Source: Fasciola hepatica (taxonomy: Eukaryota; Platyhelminthes; Trematoda; Plagiorchiida; Fasciolidae). Taken from it: a stretch of DNA of 64,000 nt. The DNA is taken from the NCBI GenBank assembly GCA_948099385.1, contig CANUEZ040000029.1, positions 961,501-1,025,500 on the forward strand. The letters are read 5' to 3'. Every line of letters begins with the position of its first letter. Position 1 is the stretch's first letter. The translations under genes and the position numbers were made by a program. Positions 22,905 to 33,619 of the stretch are shown here, one piece after another. The notes under the pieces are model-generated. The model was not told the origin of the DNA. It was given only the letters and a program-made list of their open reading frames with translations, and searched no databases.

Positions 22905-23620
22905 CAAAGAGCTGTTAAACCTCAAGTGCAGTAAATCCCTCAGAACTGATTATCTTCCACCATTTGTACCTAAGTAGTGTGCACTAATAATCACACCGGT
23001 CACTGAGATTATTTATTTGTTGCTTGCATTGAAGAAGATTCCTAACTGTTGGAGATCAGCTTCCGTCATACCTCTGCCCAAGAAAGGAACGGCAAATTCC
23101 GTTTAATTGCCTGTAAATCCATCGCACTAAAGGTGTTTGAATAGTTCATGCTCCAGGAACTGCCCAGTGGTTTGACAGTGAGAGACAAAGAGCGACTTAC
23201 CTGCAGCCGCTTGTGCTCTGGCTTGGATTCTATCGGTTGCTTGACTCGCTGCGTCTTGTCGTCGCTGGACGTGAAATCAAAAGCTGTGCGCACCTACTTC
23301 ATGGATTACAGTGATCTATTTAACAGTGCTGAAGGACGAAAACTTCTCGTCATACTCTAAATAACGGAATACAACCCTCACTTGCTGGACTACTGTCTGA
23401 TTGCTCTTTCAATCGGTAACAGTTTACAAGATACGGAAGCAGAACATCTTCCATCTCTTTTTCAAACGAAAGCGTCCTATAGGGCACAATCCGCTCCCCT
23501 CTTCTATTCTCCGCCTACACGTCCACCACGCTCGTCAGTGACTATTCCTTCACCCGGTTTAAGTAGCTTTCGAAACTTCAGAGAGCATTATTTGGCATAC
23601 TATAGTTGACAAGATGAAAG
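22905..23620 (+). pseudogene. CR1-like LINE reverse transcriptase relic
   Basis: The plus strand reads LALKKIPNCWRSASVIPLPK followed by KGTANSV near 23.02-23.10 kb. This is the conserved region that opens the RT domain in CR1-like ORF2 (IPxxWRxAxVxPIPKKG). Motif A follows near 23.26-23.33 kb as SLDVKSKAVRTYFMDYSDLF with NSA, keeping the catalytic Asp in FMDYS. Motif B is represented by a shifted frame near 23.48-23.53 kb (GTIRSPLLFSAYTS, normally GVPQGSVLSPLLFSLYT). Motif C was not found. At least three frame changes are present. The family appears related to the minus-strand copy at 55-57 kb. Confidence 0.75.
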
Positions 23621-23624
23621 TCAC

Positions 23625-24225
23625 AGAGAAACGTCACATGAAATCCGGTGGTCGAACTGGCTTTTATGTAGTGTTTCATTGCTACTTTTAAACGGGTACT
23701 AGTGGGTTTCCCACAATTTTGACTGGAATATAAATCTACTTAATTTCTAAAGTGATCCGTACGGTATAATACAATAAAGAAAAATACTCTTCCCTTGGTT
23801 CTAAGTCATGCAGCTTAAAACCACCAAACTTCTTGAATGATTCAGAGTTGTAAAATAGTATTACTTTATCGTTCAGCAGCACGGCGGATGACATTTTGTC
23901 TGTAGCTAGTTGGTGTCTAGCTGTGCCTTTTGCCTTGTTTATACAACCAGATGAGGGATGAGGTGCTTAGGTAAAGGAACTGCAGCATGAGGGCTCTTAC
24001 CATTATAAAGTTGAACTTCATGGCATTGAACAAACAGGCTGTCAAAGCAGTTAATTTTACCCTTAGACCCAGAGTTACTAATTTTATGTATAACTGTTTG
24101 ATAAAAGAAAGTTTTGACTCATATTTTTGGTATAAAAGTATGATTGATTTTCATTTTGTTTTCCTGATCAGTCTTCAAACTCGAGTTGTCTAAACCAGTT
24201 GGAGATTTCCTGTATCTACTCAAAA
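23625..24225. other. No gene recognised
   Basis: AT-rich sequence directly upstream of the candidate exon at 24260. The frame at 23987-24193 shows no motif. Confidence 0.5.
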
Positions 24226-24230
24226 TCATG

Positions 24231-24245
24231 TATATATATATATAT
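24231..24245. repeat. Short (TA)7
   Basis: A 15-bp TA stretch, 14 bp before the polypyrimidine run of the candidate acceptor at 24258-24259. Confidence 0.9.
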
Positions 24246-24259
24246 GAATTATTTTTTAG

Positions 24260-24416
24260 ATATCTGCAGAACCATAGTCGGACACCGTGATTATGCTACT
24301 AGACGATCTGTTTCTTTGTTTTTGCACGAGCGAATTCATTGCAGTTCCTCATCGAACCAAATGCAAAGTGATTTTTCCTTCTTCATCCGTGATCGTTTGT
24401 TGACGCAATTCGATCG
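24260..24416 (+). CDS. Candidate host exon, unidentified protein
   Basis: A stop-free block of 157 bp is bounded by a 3' splice site with a T-run (attttttag) and a 5' splice site GTGAGT at 24417-24422. Read in its open phase it starts with two bases completing a codon, then ICRTIVGHRDYATRRSVSLF, later SDFSFFIRDRLLTQFDR, and ends two bases into a codon, so the frame is consistent with an internal exon. Serine and arginine are frequent. I recognise no domain, and no clear neighbouring exon was found on either side. The alternative is a chance open frame between chance splice signals, though the simultaneous presence of a good acceptor, a good donor and a continuous frame favours a real exon. 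Confidence 0.4.
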
Positions 24417-24429
24417 GTGAGTTTTACTA

Positions 24430-26490
24430 ATTCCCAGTCATTTTATTGTCCACATTATTTCAAATTATAGCGCAATACTGAGTGGTAATGTAAAATGTTG
24501 AACAAACTATTATTCACAGCGTTTGTTTCGTGTTGCCCTGTGAGCGGCTGAAATTGTAAGACGAAGAATAAAATAGGGATTGCGAAATCCGGTAAATGTT
24601 CATTGAAAGGATTGGAAAATATTATGAACGGTAATCTCCTTACCAATAGTTTACCTCTTTACTAAATAGTCAGTGCTCTTTTCATTAGATTTCTTATCTT
24701 TAACACCAAACCATTTGCAATAATTCAAGAAGGTTGCATGAAATAAAGTAGGAAAACAAATACTAAAACTTTCGGAGAATAATTCATTTTCTCGCCGTTC
24801 AACAACAAACTCGCCGTTAGATTACACAAATATTACTTCACTGCGAAATGCTATAAACATGATCTATTAAAATATCTCCAGCCTTCATGACGATATGCAA
24901 GGAGGAGTTCGAAACGAGGACTTTCGTTGCATCGGCATAAACGAGGCATATAGAATGCTCAGAGCAGACCGGGTAACTGTCTCCGCCCATATGAAAACAG
25001 TTTTGCTGAACGTGGTGAAGAACAAAAATGCATGCAGGAAAAATGTAACACATTTGACTAATTCGATAATGTCATCCTCAGCACATACCCAGAACCGAGA
25101 AGAAACACTCCCACTGAAGTTTTACTTCCAATGAGAAACAACTCCGGTTAGAATATATTTGAGAATTTGCCTTCACAAAATTATTTAATCACTAATGTTC
25201 AGAAATGTGATTTCAGTTATAGTCACCAGGCCACTTGGCTTGATGTATTCCACTCATGTTGACGAAGTCTTATCTGAGGCAGTCATCCATAATGATACAG
25301 AATTCAGTTGACTGGAAGTGAGGAGATTTTTGTTTCATGCCTAGAATTGTATTATTCATCTGCTATGTAGACTCCGAAACTGACCAGGTAAGGAATAACA
25401 AAGGAGCTACCAAACGGATTTCCTAGCTCATTTTGATGGACTTTGACACCACATATCGGAACACCATGAGTCGCGAAACGTATTCAAAATTGGTGAACCT
25501 TGTTCGCTAACAAAATTTTCGATGATATCATTCAGCCCTGTTGTGAATCAGACACTGCTTACAAATTGTTACATTGATTCCAGAAATCAGTTTTAAAAGT
25601 AATGTGGGATATAAAATGGCCCTCCGGACTGAACTTAGTCTGTACAATTGTGGAAAGACGAAAATTGCATGCTATTAGCAGACATGACTTTAAAATGGAT
25701 CTCAATTTCACGGTTGCTTTCGTTGGATAGTAATTTTTTTATTATGCCTATGACACAAAAATTTAGGCCGCAACTTCAAATATGATTCATCATTTTATCC
25801 ATTTGTTGGGTAAATCGGGAAAATTCCATCTGATTTAGGACAAGCTCTGGTTACTGTTCTGTTGTCAGACGCATTCAGGGCAGCCGGATCGTCAGCTAGT
25901 GGCGAGGAAGTGGACAGCCAGCTGGACTTTTAGTTTGTCATAATTCCTAGTGCATTTCATCCCAGACCAACTCTTCAGTGGCAGTGAATTTTTATATCAC
26001 CTCCTTTGCAGGAATTTCGCAGATGAAGTTTGTTTACGGTTTTTCAAGGATATAGCTTCGTAAAGCTAAATAAAACCCGGCTTCCGTCAAAAAAGGATGC
26101 TCGGAAGTTGATTAGTTATTCGACGCATTGTCCTCGTCCGATTTCTCAACAGTGATTTCAAATTCTATTTGGGAATGTGCCTTTCTGGGCGTCTTTTTCA
26201 CTAACATCTCAAGCGGTTTATATCAAATAACGAGTGCTCTATACTCACCGACGGCAAATAACCAGCACTGGTATTTTGGTATCTTAATAAACACTTCACT
26301 TCTAAAGAACCAGCGATTATCTTATGCATTGGACCCATGCAAAGAAGGGTCCTAGATGAAATATAACAATCGGTCTCAAGCACATATGATAGATAAAAAT
26401 CCAGCATTCAATAAATGCAGTATCACTGAACTGATTACAGATTTTCGTGTTATGATAATCCTGCGAGATTAACAGACGTTATTACGAGAA
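24430..26490. other. No gene recognised
   Basis: The frame at 24895-25134 has no recognised motif and no convincing splice borders. If 24260-24416 is a real exon, further exons could lie here unrecognised. Confidence 0.45.
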
Positions 26491-26499
26491 CAAAACAGC

Positions 26500-27235
26500 A
26501 TGGCGAATGAGCTCGTTTTCAGTTATTCGTACTTACTCCAGTACGTAATATTAAATATATAACTCACAAGTCTACAAAGAAAAAGATGATCCAGATCTGT
26601 TTCTTCACGTGTGTGTCTGCGTTTGGAAGCGATCACAGTACAGAATGATCGAGTTGTTGCACACGTGTTCCGGTAAAAGAGAGTGGGTAATAGGAGTTTC
26701 AGTTCTTGCACAAATTGTTTCTGAGCCCACAGAGAGGAATCACAGAGATGAAGAGTCACGGCTTTGGCTGTGGCTAGGATGGGACACTTGAAAAGTCCCC
26801 ATTACCTTGGCCGAAGTTTGTAAATGTTCACAAAAGCGTTTATTACCTCTGCTAGGTGGGTTGGCTCCACAAGGTTTGAACACACAGCCCTCATAGTTGT
26901 TCTAATTATGCTTGTGTTCACCATAGCCGGGTGGAGTTCACAAACACGTTTAGATAAGCGCCCAGTCGTGCGGAAAATTAACATAGTTCCACAGGAGTCG
27001 GCACTCTACCCTTCAGTCAGAAAAACACGATCGCTTTGGACACAAACACAATTTGTGTTTGTGCAGCGTAGAATGTTCTACTGATTGGCTCTACTAGTCT
27101 TCGTTGAATAATCTCAGTTTTCTTATCCTCTTTGGACGGCAGATGGACATACACGGGTTTCTTTTTGACTGCTGTCTGTTTCGGTCTCTCCATGTCCTGG
27201 CGTTGTTTTATGGGTCATATTTATGAGTATGAGTA
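26500..27235 (-). mobile_element. Penelope-like element copy E, 3' part
   Basis: On the minus strand this copy contains GRLSKRVCELHPAMVNTSII (the R...EH...AW part of GIY-YIG), VINAFVNIYKLRPR, and then, after a stop, LATAKAVTLHLCDSSLWAQK and QFVQELKLLLPT. A 3' UTR in the style of PLE F and the end motif ggcgaatgagctcgttttc follow. The YIG tyrosine block is altered and several stops are present. It belongs with copies C and F by UTR but has no TA tract. The RT is missing. Confidence 0.75.
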
Positions 27236-27239
27236 CGAA

Positions 27240-27770
27240 TAAATAAAAGCGACCTTGATCAACTCGCTATTTTGTTCTTAATGTCTTCAAACAAAATTTG
27301 TGCTACTGACCCAGTCAGGAAATCTTTTTTTATTCTGAACAAACTAAGGCAAGTGCTGCCAGACACACACGGCCTACCTGGAACGGTACAGTGCAAATCT
27401 GTCCCAAAATGACGTTGGAGCCTTTCATGTGTCCGATTTCTGAACGCCTGTCAGGTCATTTACACGCTTTTGGCAGATCTCACTGTCGTCTTCGCATTGC
27501 GTGATTCATTTGCTGTAGGAAGCAATGCCATGTGTGTTAAGGTGTGCTTTCAACGTCCGCGCATGTTTCTTCCAAACGACACAGACACGCGGACACACAT
27601 ATACACAGTTATGCCCACACGCGTATCTGCTCGCCCAAGCTAGTGTTGATGAATGCTATTTAATAACAAGTTAGTTGAACTTGACTCGCATTAACCACAT
27701 CGTACCTGAGTACGTTTGGTTTGTTTCACAGGAACTGTTTACGTCTCCTTACTTGCCTGTGTTGCTCGGA
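27240..27770. other. No gene recognised
   Basis: The sequence contains a CA-rich patch near 27575-27615 (acacagacacgcggacacaca). Nothing else was seen. Confidence 0.5.
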
Positions 27771-28148
27771 TTAAACGAAATGAGATATCTCCTCCTTTTG
27801 CAGTTGTACGGAACGTAATAGTGTTTTTACCACAACGAAGTCTGTCCCGTCAAGTATCTTCTCGATTTCTTCTTTTTCTCTGAATTTCCTCTGCTCTGAT
27901 CCCAGATAATCTGGCATCCTGAGTGCTTTGTCCGGAAAATCAACCGGTGTGCTTGATAGCCCAAGCCACACACTCTTCAGGGGCAGTCCCACCTTCGGTG
28001 ACTCGAAACCATCAGTGACAGGGAACATCATCGGTTTTGGGATGCTATCGCGATCATCGATCACTGGGACAGAAGAACTAGTTTCGCAAATAAAGATGTG
28101 GAATTGGTAGGGTTTTCCGTGTTTTATCTCGGCAGATCTTTCTGTCAA
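27771..28148 (-). CDS. Unidentified open frame, 125 codons
   Basis: One of the longer frames in the window that is not explained by a recognised element. It starts at a TTG after a stop, so there is no ATG at its 5' edge and it may be an exon. It encodes KPYQFHIFICETSSSVPVID near the start, and its last third is charged (EQRKFREKEEIEKILDGTDF). I recognise no domain. It lies about 500 bp upstream of PLE E on the same strand, so an unrecognised 5' coding part of that element is possible, but it shows no similarity to the N-terminal region read in copies D and F. Chance remains possible. Confidence 0.25.
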   Translation of the reverse strand: MTERSAEIKHGKPYQFHIFICETSSSVPVIDDRDSIPKPMMFPVTDGFESPKVGLPLKSVWLGLSSTPVDFPDKALRMPDYLGSEQRKFREKEEIEKILDGTDFVVVKTLLRSVQLQKEEISHFV

Positions 28149-28159
28149 CTCCCTTCCCT

Positions 28160-30200
28160 TTCATTTCTGGCTAGCGACAGTTGAGCCAATTCTGTTTCCT
28201 TACGGGCTTTTAGGAGTTATTACCTCCTGTGATGTCCATATTCTTTAGATTCTAAGGATGATCCCTACAGTAAATCTTGCTCACTAAACTGTGCCCTTGA
28301 CAAACATAAGTGAGAAACACTTACTTTAAAACTGGCGCTACACTAAGAACCATGATGCAAAGCCGTGTCTAGAAAGGGTGTTGGATAATCGGTGGAGCTT
28401 GGTCCCTGCAGTCAGTGATTTTTACAAGAGGACCAGTTATCTTTCTTGTGCATCGATACAATAACAGATTCACGCAGTTATCTGGGAATCGGCTGGGTAT
28501 CCCAGGCTATCCGGAAGTTTTTTGTCATATCCAAAACCAAGGCTTCGCCTCCATCCCTGAAAAACGATGGATACAACCCATCCGATCAAGCAGCCCTGTA
28601 TCTCTTCAGATAACCTACCTCTCGCCTTTTGCTGGAGTGCACCAACCGCGCTATCAGTAGACGGCCTGGTTCAGTGAAGCACTCACTACATGATCGATGT
28701 ATCATAATTGCAGATAGGAGTAGCCCCAGCCAGGGGACCAATGGATGAATCAGCAGTTAACATTTGTCTGCACCGGACAGATCCGAATCAACCATCAGAT
28801 TGCAACCACGTAAACCAGCGAGACTAGCCGTTTATGTCTATCAATTGAACGATAAGCACTTATGCAAGATTTTGATTACGATCAGCACTTGTTTTATATA
28901 AACGATATAATTCACGCCATTTAGTTGAGATGATTCGAAGCAGATGATTGTTTTTTCCATAGCTACCAGGACGGATGTGAACACACATTACCCCTATTTC
29001 TGATTCAGGAGTGATATCTACCTGCATCATTTGGTTATGCGGAAGTTTCGGTGTGAAAATGGGCCAACCAAGCTGCCGACTGAAATGCCCAGCCCAGTGC
29101 TCCAGATGATGTTCCTAAAAGTAAGTCAGTGAACCGCCGGATTCCTTGAATGAATCCCTTGCATCCAGCTTCCGTGGAGACGAACATTTAATAGAACCCT
29201 AAGCGTTGCTACCAATGTCAAAAGATACAGCCTTCTCCATATACCTCCATTCATCGATCCTTTGCTGCTCATAGTCATTTCTCAAACTCCTAGTCATATG
29301 TCACCGCAAAGTTTTGCGCACCCCGCCGAAAGTGGAATCCCGATGGACGGATTCAAGATCATCTGGCGTAGCAACTGCAGTTGAATATATTCATCGTTTT
29401 TGGAGTCGTGAGGAATGAACAAATGTGTACTTCGGGATATAGTCTTTTTAACGTTCATATCAAAGATACTGGGATCGGAACTGAAGCAGCATGCAGACTA
29501 GAGACAGGGTGCTAGAACATTACGCGTCGCGCTCTAATCAGCAGTCGTAACAACAGAAAACGCGTCTAGAGGAGACGTTTGACCTGGAGATATATAGGTG
29601 TGATAGAAATGTGATGAGGCAGGAATTTGATTTTCGAAGGGGAGAATAGAGAGAGACTATCGGATGGAGGAATAAACTGGATGTGACAAGAAGGACAGGG
29701 GTGAGTGTACAATCACCAAGATAGAATCAGCCATAACACGTTACTCGTGAAGTCAAATGCTTTCGTTTTCCGTCCCAGGGTAATCTTTCAAAAAGAGTCA
29801 AGGTAATCCGTTTTTGTGGATATTGACGTCTACTTGGATGGTTGCATTACGGCTAGGGTTATTCATCAAAACGCCCTTCGCAACCCACGACAACCAATAA
29901 GAAACAAAACAACCAGTGCCATTTACCGAACAATGGGGAGAGCAGAATTATTGCTTGGAATATAGAAATTTTCGTTTTATCCATATGAGCTGGAATTCTC
30001 GGCTGGAAATATCAAACTCATAGAGATGAGTTACTGTGACATATCTGACGATATCGCTAGTGCGCCCCATATTGAGAGGAAATGAGTGAAAATGAAAATA
30101 GTTGGAAAAATGAAGATGGAAATTATCAAAGGGGAAAATGATTCCGTTTTCGAACAAAAACGTGATTGGTAGGGGAGGAATCATCGACATATGCTACTGA
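28160..30200. other. No gene recognised
   Basis: Short frames only. The region 29600-29720 is purine-rich (gagaatagagagaga). No element end was found before the PLE F 3' tip. Confidence 0.5.
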
Positions 30201-30387
30201 GAAAAGAAAACGTGGCGAACAAGCTCGTTTTCAGTTATTCGTAATCATACCAATACAAAACAATATATATTTATATATGAAACACAAAATAAGAACGGAG
30301 GATGATAATCCAAATCTGTCTCTGCACGTGCGTGTGTGCATGTGAAATTGATCACAGTGTGGAATGTTCAAGTGGTTGCACATGTGT

Positions 30388-31050
30388 TCAGGACCAAGAT
30401 GTGGGCCACGGAAGCTTAAGTGTTTGCACAAATTGTTTCTGAGCACACAGGGGAGGATTGTAGAGACGAATAATCACGGCTTCGGCTGTGGCTAAGACGC
30501 GACACTTGAAAAGTCTTGATCGCCTTCCACGGACTTTGTAAATGGTGCGAAAAGCGTTTATCACCACCACTGAGTGGTTTGACTCAACAGGGTGTGAGCA
30601 CAGACCACTCGTAATTGTCCTGATTGCTCCCGTGTTCAGCCAGGCCCGGTGGTGTTCACAAACGCGTTCGTATAAGCGCCGAGTCGTGCTACCAATGTAC
30701 CTGGTTCCACAGGAACGGGTGAATGAATACACACAAAACGAGGTTGCAGAATCTTGCACTTTATCCTTCAGTCGAAAACACACGATCGGTTTGGGCTCGA
30801 AACTAATTTGCAATTGTGTAGCGTAGAATGTTCTGTTGATTACTCCTGATAATCTTCGTTGAATAATTCCGGCTTCCGTGTCGCCGTTGAATGTCAAACG
30901 CATATATAGTATCTTCTTAGCGGCTCCTATCTCCTTTGATTTCCCTTCATTTCCTTGCATCGTCCTGTCAATAAACCGTTCAGGATAACCGTTATTTAAG
31001 AAAACACTCCGCAGAAAAAGGAGTTCATTTCTTATTGTGTCTTCGGAGCA
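30388..31050 (-). pseudogene. PLE F linker and GIY-YIG endonuclease
   Basis: After the A-run frameshift the frame reads EDTIRNELLFLRSVFLNNGY and PERFIDRTMQ. It continues without a stop through SRKxxYATQLQISFEPKPI-like sequence, CVYSFTRSCGTRYIGSTTRR, LYERVCEHHRAWLNTG and ATAEAVIIRLYNPPLCAQKQ, to a natural stop at 30388-30390. V/IY, YIG, the Arg of the helix and EH are all present, so the nuclease fold looks intact. It is over 98% similar by eye to the same domain in copy C but lacks its nonsense codon. Confidence 0.88.
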
Positions 31051-32584
31051 TAGTTTTTTGCTCTGTTAACTGAGCAACGTATAAGATTCCTCCTCATTTT
31101 GAGGGACACAAAGCTGTGAAAATGGATGTATTTTCCGTTCCACGTAGCTTTTCTATGCACCGATAACTGGACGGAAAAATCACTCCGACGGCTTTTGCAT
31201 ACGTCTAAAAACAATAGACTATTGTCCTTCTCTTCTTCCAAAGTAAATTGAACATTCGGATGGGCAGCGTTAAAATTGTTCGGAAGCAGGTTTGTGTACA
31301 GATTGATGCCTAGCACACATATGGTGTCGTCCACGTACCGCTTGTAAAAGGTGAAATCTCGGATTATGGATTCAAGTTGATTATTTCCACTTTTTGTCAT
31401 GAAAATATCTGCAAATAGGGGTCCCAAAGGTGATCTCATTGCAACTTTGTACTTCTGACGATAGATTTCACCATTGAACTGAAACTGGATATTATGTATG
31501 CAGACATACAGTAACTGTTTCAGTTCATCCAACGGGATACCCAAATCGATTCCGTTACTTTGAATGTAACCGCACAGATAGTTGATTGTTTACTGATGGA
31601 GACATTTGTGAACAGTGAGGTCACATCAAGTGATATCATTCGCTTTCCTTCTAGTTCCAGGTTCCTCACAGTTTCTACAAAATGAAGTGTGTCTTGTAGA
31701 CTGTGTCTAGAAATGACCACTCTTACTGGTTCCAATAAGCCAGTTGACCATTTTGCTACGGCGTGACATAGAGAGCTACACATGTACAAAATCGGTCTCA
31801 ATGGAACGCCTTCTTTGTGTACCTTCGGTAGACTGTATATTCTGGGAATTATCGTCTCTGCCGGTCGTATCCTTTCGAAGGTCACCACGTCGATTATTCC
31901 TTTCTGCTTCAAGGATCTTATTCTCGTTGAAGTTGATTTTTCTATCTGAGAAGTCTTATCTTTCTCCGATGGAGTCTTCGTGAACTTGGAACCATCATTC
32001 ATTATCACCTTCATCTTCTCTATATAATCCGATTTACTGAGGATTACGATGCCCGCACCGTTATCTGGTTTTGACAACATTACTTCTCCATTAGCCTGCA
32101 ATTCTTTGAGGCGCTTTTGGTGTTCCGACGTTATTATTCCTTTTGCCAACGGTCTATTTTCGCGATATTGGTAACATGAGTTCACAAACGTGGACTTCAG
32201 TTTCTTCAACTCCTGCGACGAGGACGGAACATGACCTGATAGCTGATCAAACAGGCCCTCAAACTCAACTTCCATATCCAATTGTTTAGTCTTATTGGTT
32301 GGACAACAAAACTTTGGCCCTAGGGATAACACCTCAAGTGATGTCTTATTCAGGCTTATGGATGACAAATTATGGACGAATTTCTTCGAATCTGTCGGAA
32401 ACTCACCAATCGGTTTGCTCGGGTTGATACGTTTTCGAAGTTTAACAAATGTCCATTCCATTTGTTTGTCAAAAATTGATTGAATATAGGCAACCAACAT
32501 TTCCTTTTCTTCTGGAGTCAGTTCATCAAGTACTCGAGATGATTTCACAATATTATGCCCCATTTCCGGCACTCGACTTGACAC
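31030..32584 (-). pseudogene. PLE F N-terminal region and reverse transcriptase
   Basis: The first frame (32584 to about 31595) reads VLDELTPEEKEMLVAYIQSI, INPSKPIGEFPTD, NGEVMLSKPDNGAGIVILSK, IPRIYSLPKVHKEGVPLRPI and ISLDVTSLFTNVSIS (motif A with the first catalytic Asp). A one-base deletion near 31594 shifts the reading: the partner frame continues TINYLCGYIQSNGIDLGIPL, VAMRSPLGPLFADIFM (motif B, with Arg where Gly is usual) and FYKRYVDDTICVL (motif C, YVDD intact). A second one-base loss in a six-A run at 31054-31059 separates the RT from the linker. Frame joining is my inference from alignment with other copies. In PLEs this enzyme copies the element RNA at a nick made by the fused endonuclease. 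Confidence 0.88.
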
Positions 32585-32839
32585 AGTATCTCTCCCGTTG
32601 AGGGCTTGGTGATGTAAAGCTACAGTAGTGATGTTAATCCGATTCCTCTTCAGAACGGTGTGATATAGTTTGAGATATTCTTAATTGGATACACACTTAT
32701 ACAGAAACTGAACACGAGCCTTTGTGTTCGCATCCTTGAGAGGAACATATTTCCATCAAATGAGCTTTGTTTCGAAATGGCAATCAATGAAATCGCGTTA
32801 CGATCACAGTACATATTGGAACGCTCGACTGCTGTCATA

Positions 32840-33290
32840 TGTCACCACAGAATGGTTTCTCATCACTTGAGTGTCACTGAGAACCATGCGTTGTACCGTT
32901 CAAGCATCACTCAGCATATACCAGTCGATAATTTCATTCTGAGTTACACGTGAATACACCGTGTCTTCTGACTACTGCTTGGCCAGTGAATCGATTACAT
33001 ATGTCTTAACCAGACAAGGGTGATTTTTGTCAGTAGTTTGATCTTGTGCTTGGGTTCGCCCGTAGTCTTACGCTCCAATGAAGACAGCATCAGTTGAGAC
33101 GCCCTCGTTTCTCACGTTGTCTTGCGGAATCTCAGGATGTTATCACCAAAATAATACCAAGTTTTCACAGCAGGAACAACAGGTTTCTATCGGTTGTTCG
33201 TCATTGCTGCTCTGTATTCCAGGTAACACATTTCCAGGCTGGATGTCTTCGACTCAAGTTCATTGTTCATCCTTGAATCCTTGACGTGAA
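32840..33290. other. No gene recognised
   Basis: Intergenic or intronic sequence between the PLE F 5' edge and the GC-rich block at 33.3 kb. Confidence 0.5.
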
Positions 33291-33300
33291 CTGTACTTAC

Positions 33301-33610
33301 CGGAGGCACGTCAAGATTATCCATTTCGCTAGCCGTGTGAGCTAGCTGGAACGCATCCACGGGACAGACGCCGCGCATCATCCCTTTCAAGGGCTCCAGC
33401 AGACTGCCCAAAATTTTGGTCCGCAAACATTCGAGCCCGTGAAGCATCATCCAGTGTGGACAGCGCACGGCTCAGAGTGGACGAAGCGTGATGGCGTGCA
33501 CCATTGTTTCAGCCCTGATTCGCCATATCAAATCCTGATGGTTGGCCAGCGCGTCGAATCTTGCGCTCAGGGTATCCCTTTGGGCGGCCCTATTCATATC
33601 CTCTGGACCT
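33301..33610 (-). pseudogene. GC-rich exon-like block, probable decayed or misread host exon
   Basis: On the minus strand about 310 bp, visibly richer in GC than its surroundings, end in a consensus donor (GTAAGT at 33295-33300). They begin after a pyrimidine-led AG near 33611. One frame opens with MNRAAQRDTLSARFDALANH and DLIWRIRAET; a second reads HASSTLSRALSTLDDASRAR and MFADQNFGQSAGALERDDAR; the third carries VDAFQLAHTASEMDNLDVPP into the donor. All three look like charged, helical coding sequence, as though one reading frame had been broken by two indels. I recognise no family. It could be a pseudogene exon, a retrocopy or an assembly-error exon. Confidence 0.4.
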
Positions 33611-33619
33611 CTTCGTGAC

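Larger units (their letters stand above)
30211..32810 (-). mobile_element. Penelope-like element copy F, nearly full length
   Basis: This is the best-preserved PLE in the window. On the minus strand, from about 32.8 to 30.21 kb, it holds the helical N-terminal region, a complete reverse transcriptase, the linker, a GIY-YIG endonuclease, a 3' UTR with a short imperfect TA stretch, and the end motif cgtggcgaacaagctcgttt at 30211-30230. Visible lesions are few: a TAA at 32681-32683, a probable TGA further upstream, and two one-base deletions. No clear target-site duplication or upstream partial copy (pseudo-LTR) could be identified. Confidence 0.88.
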
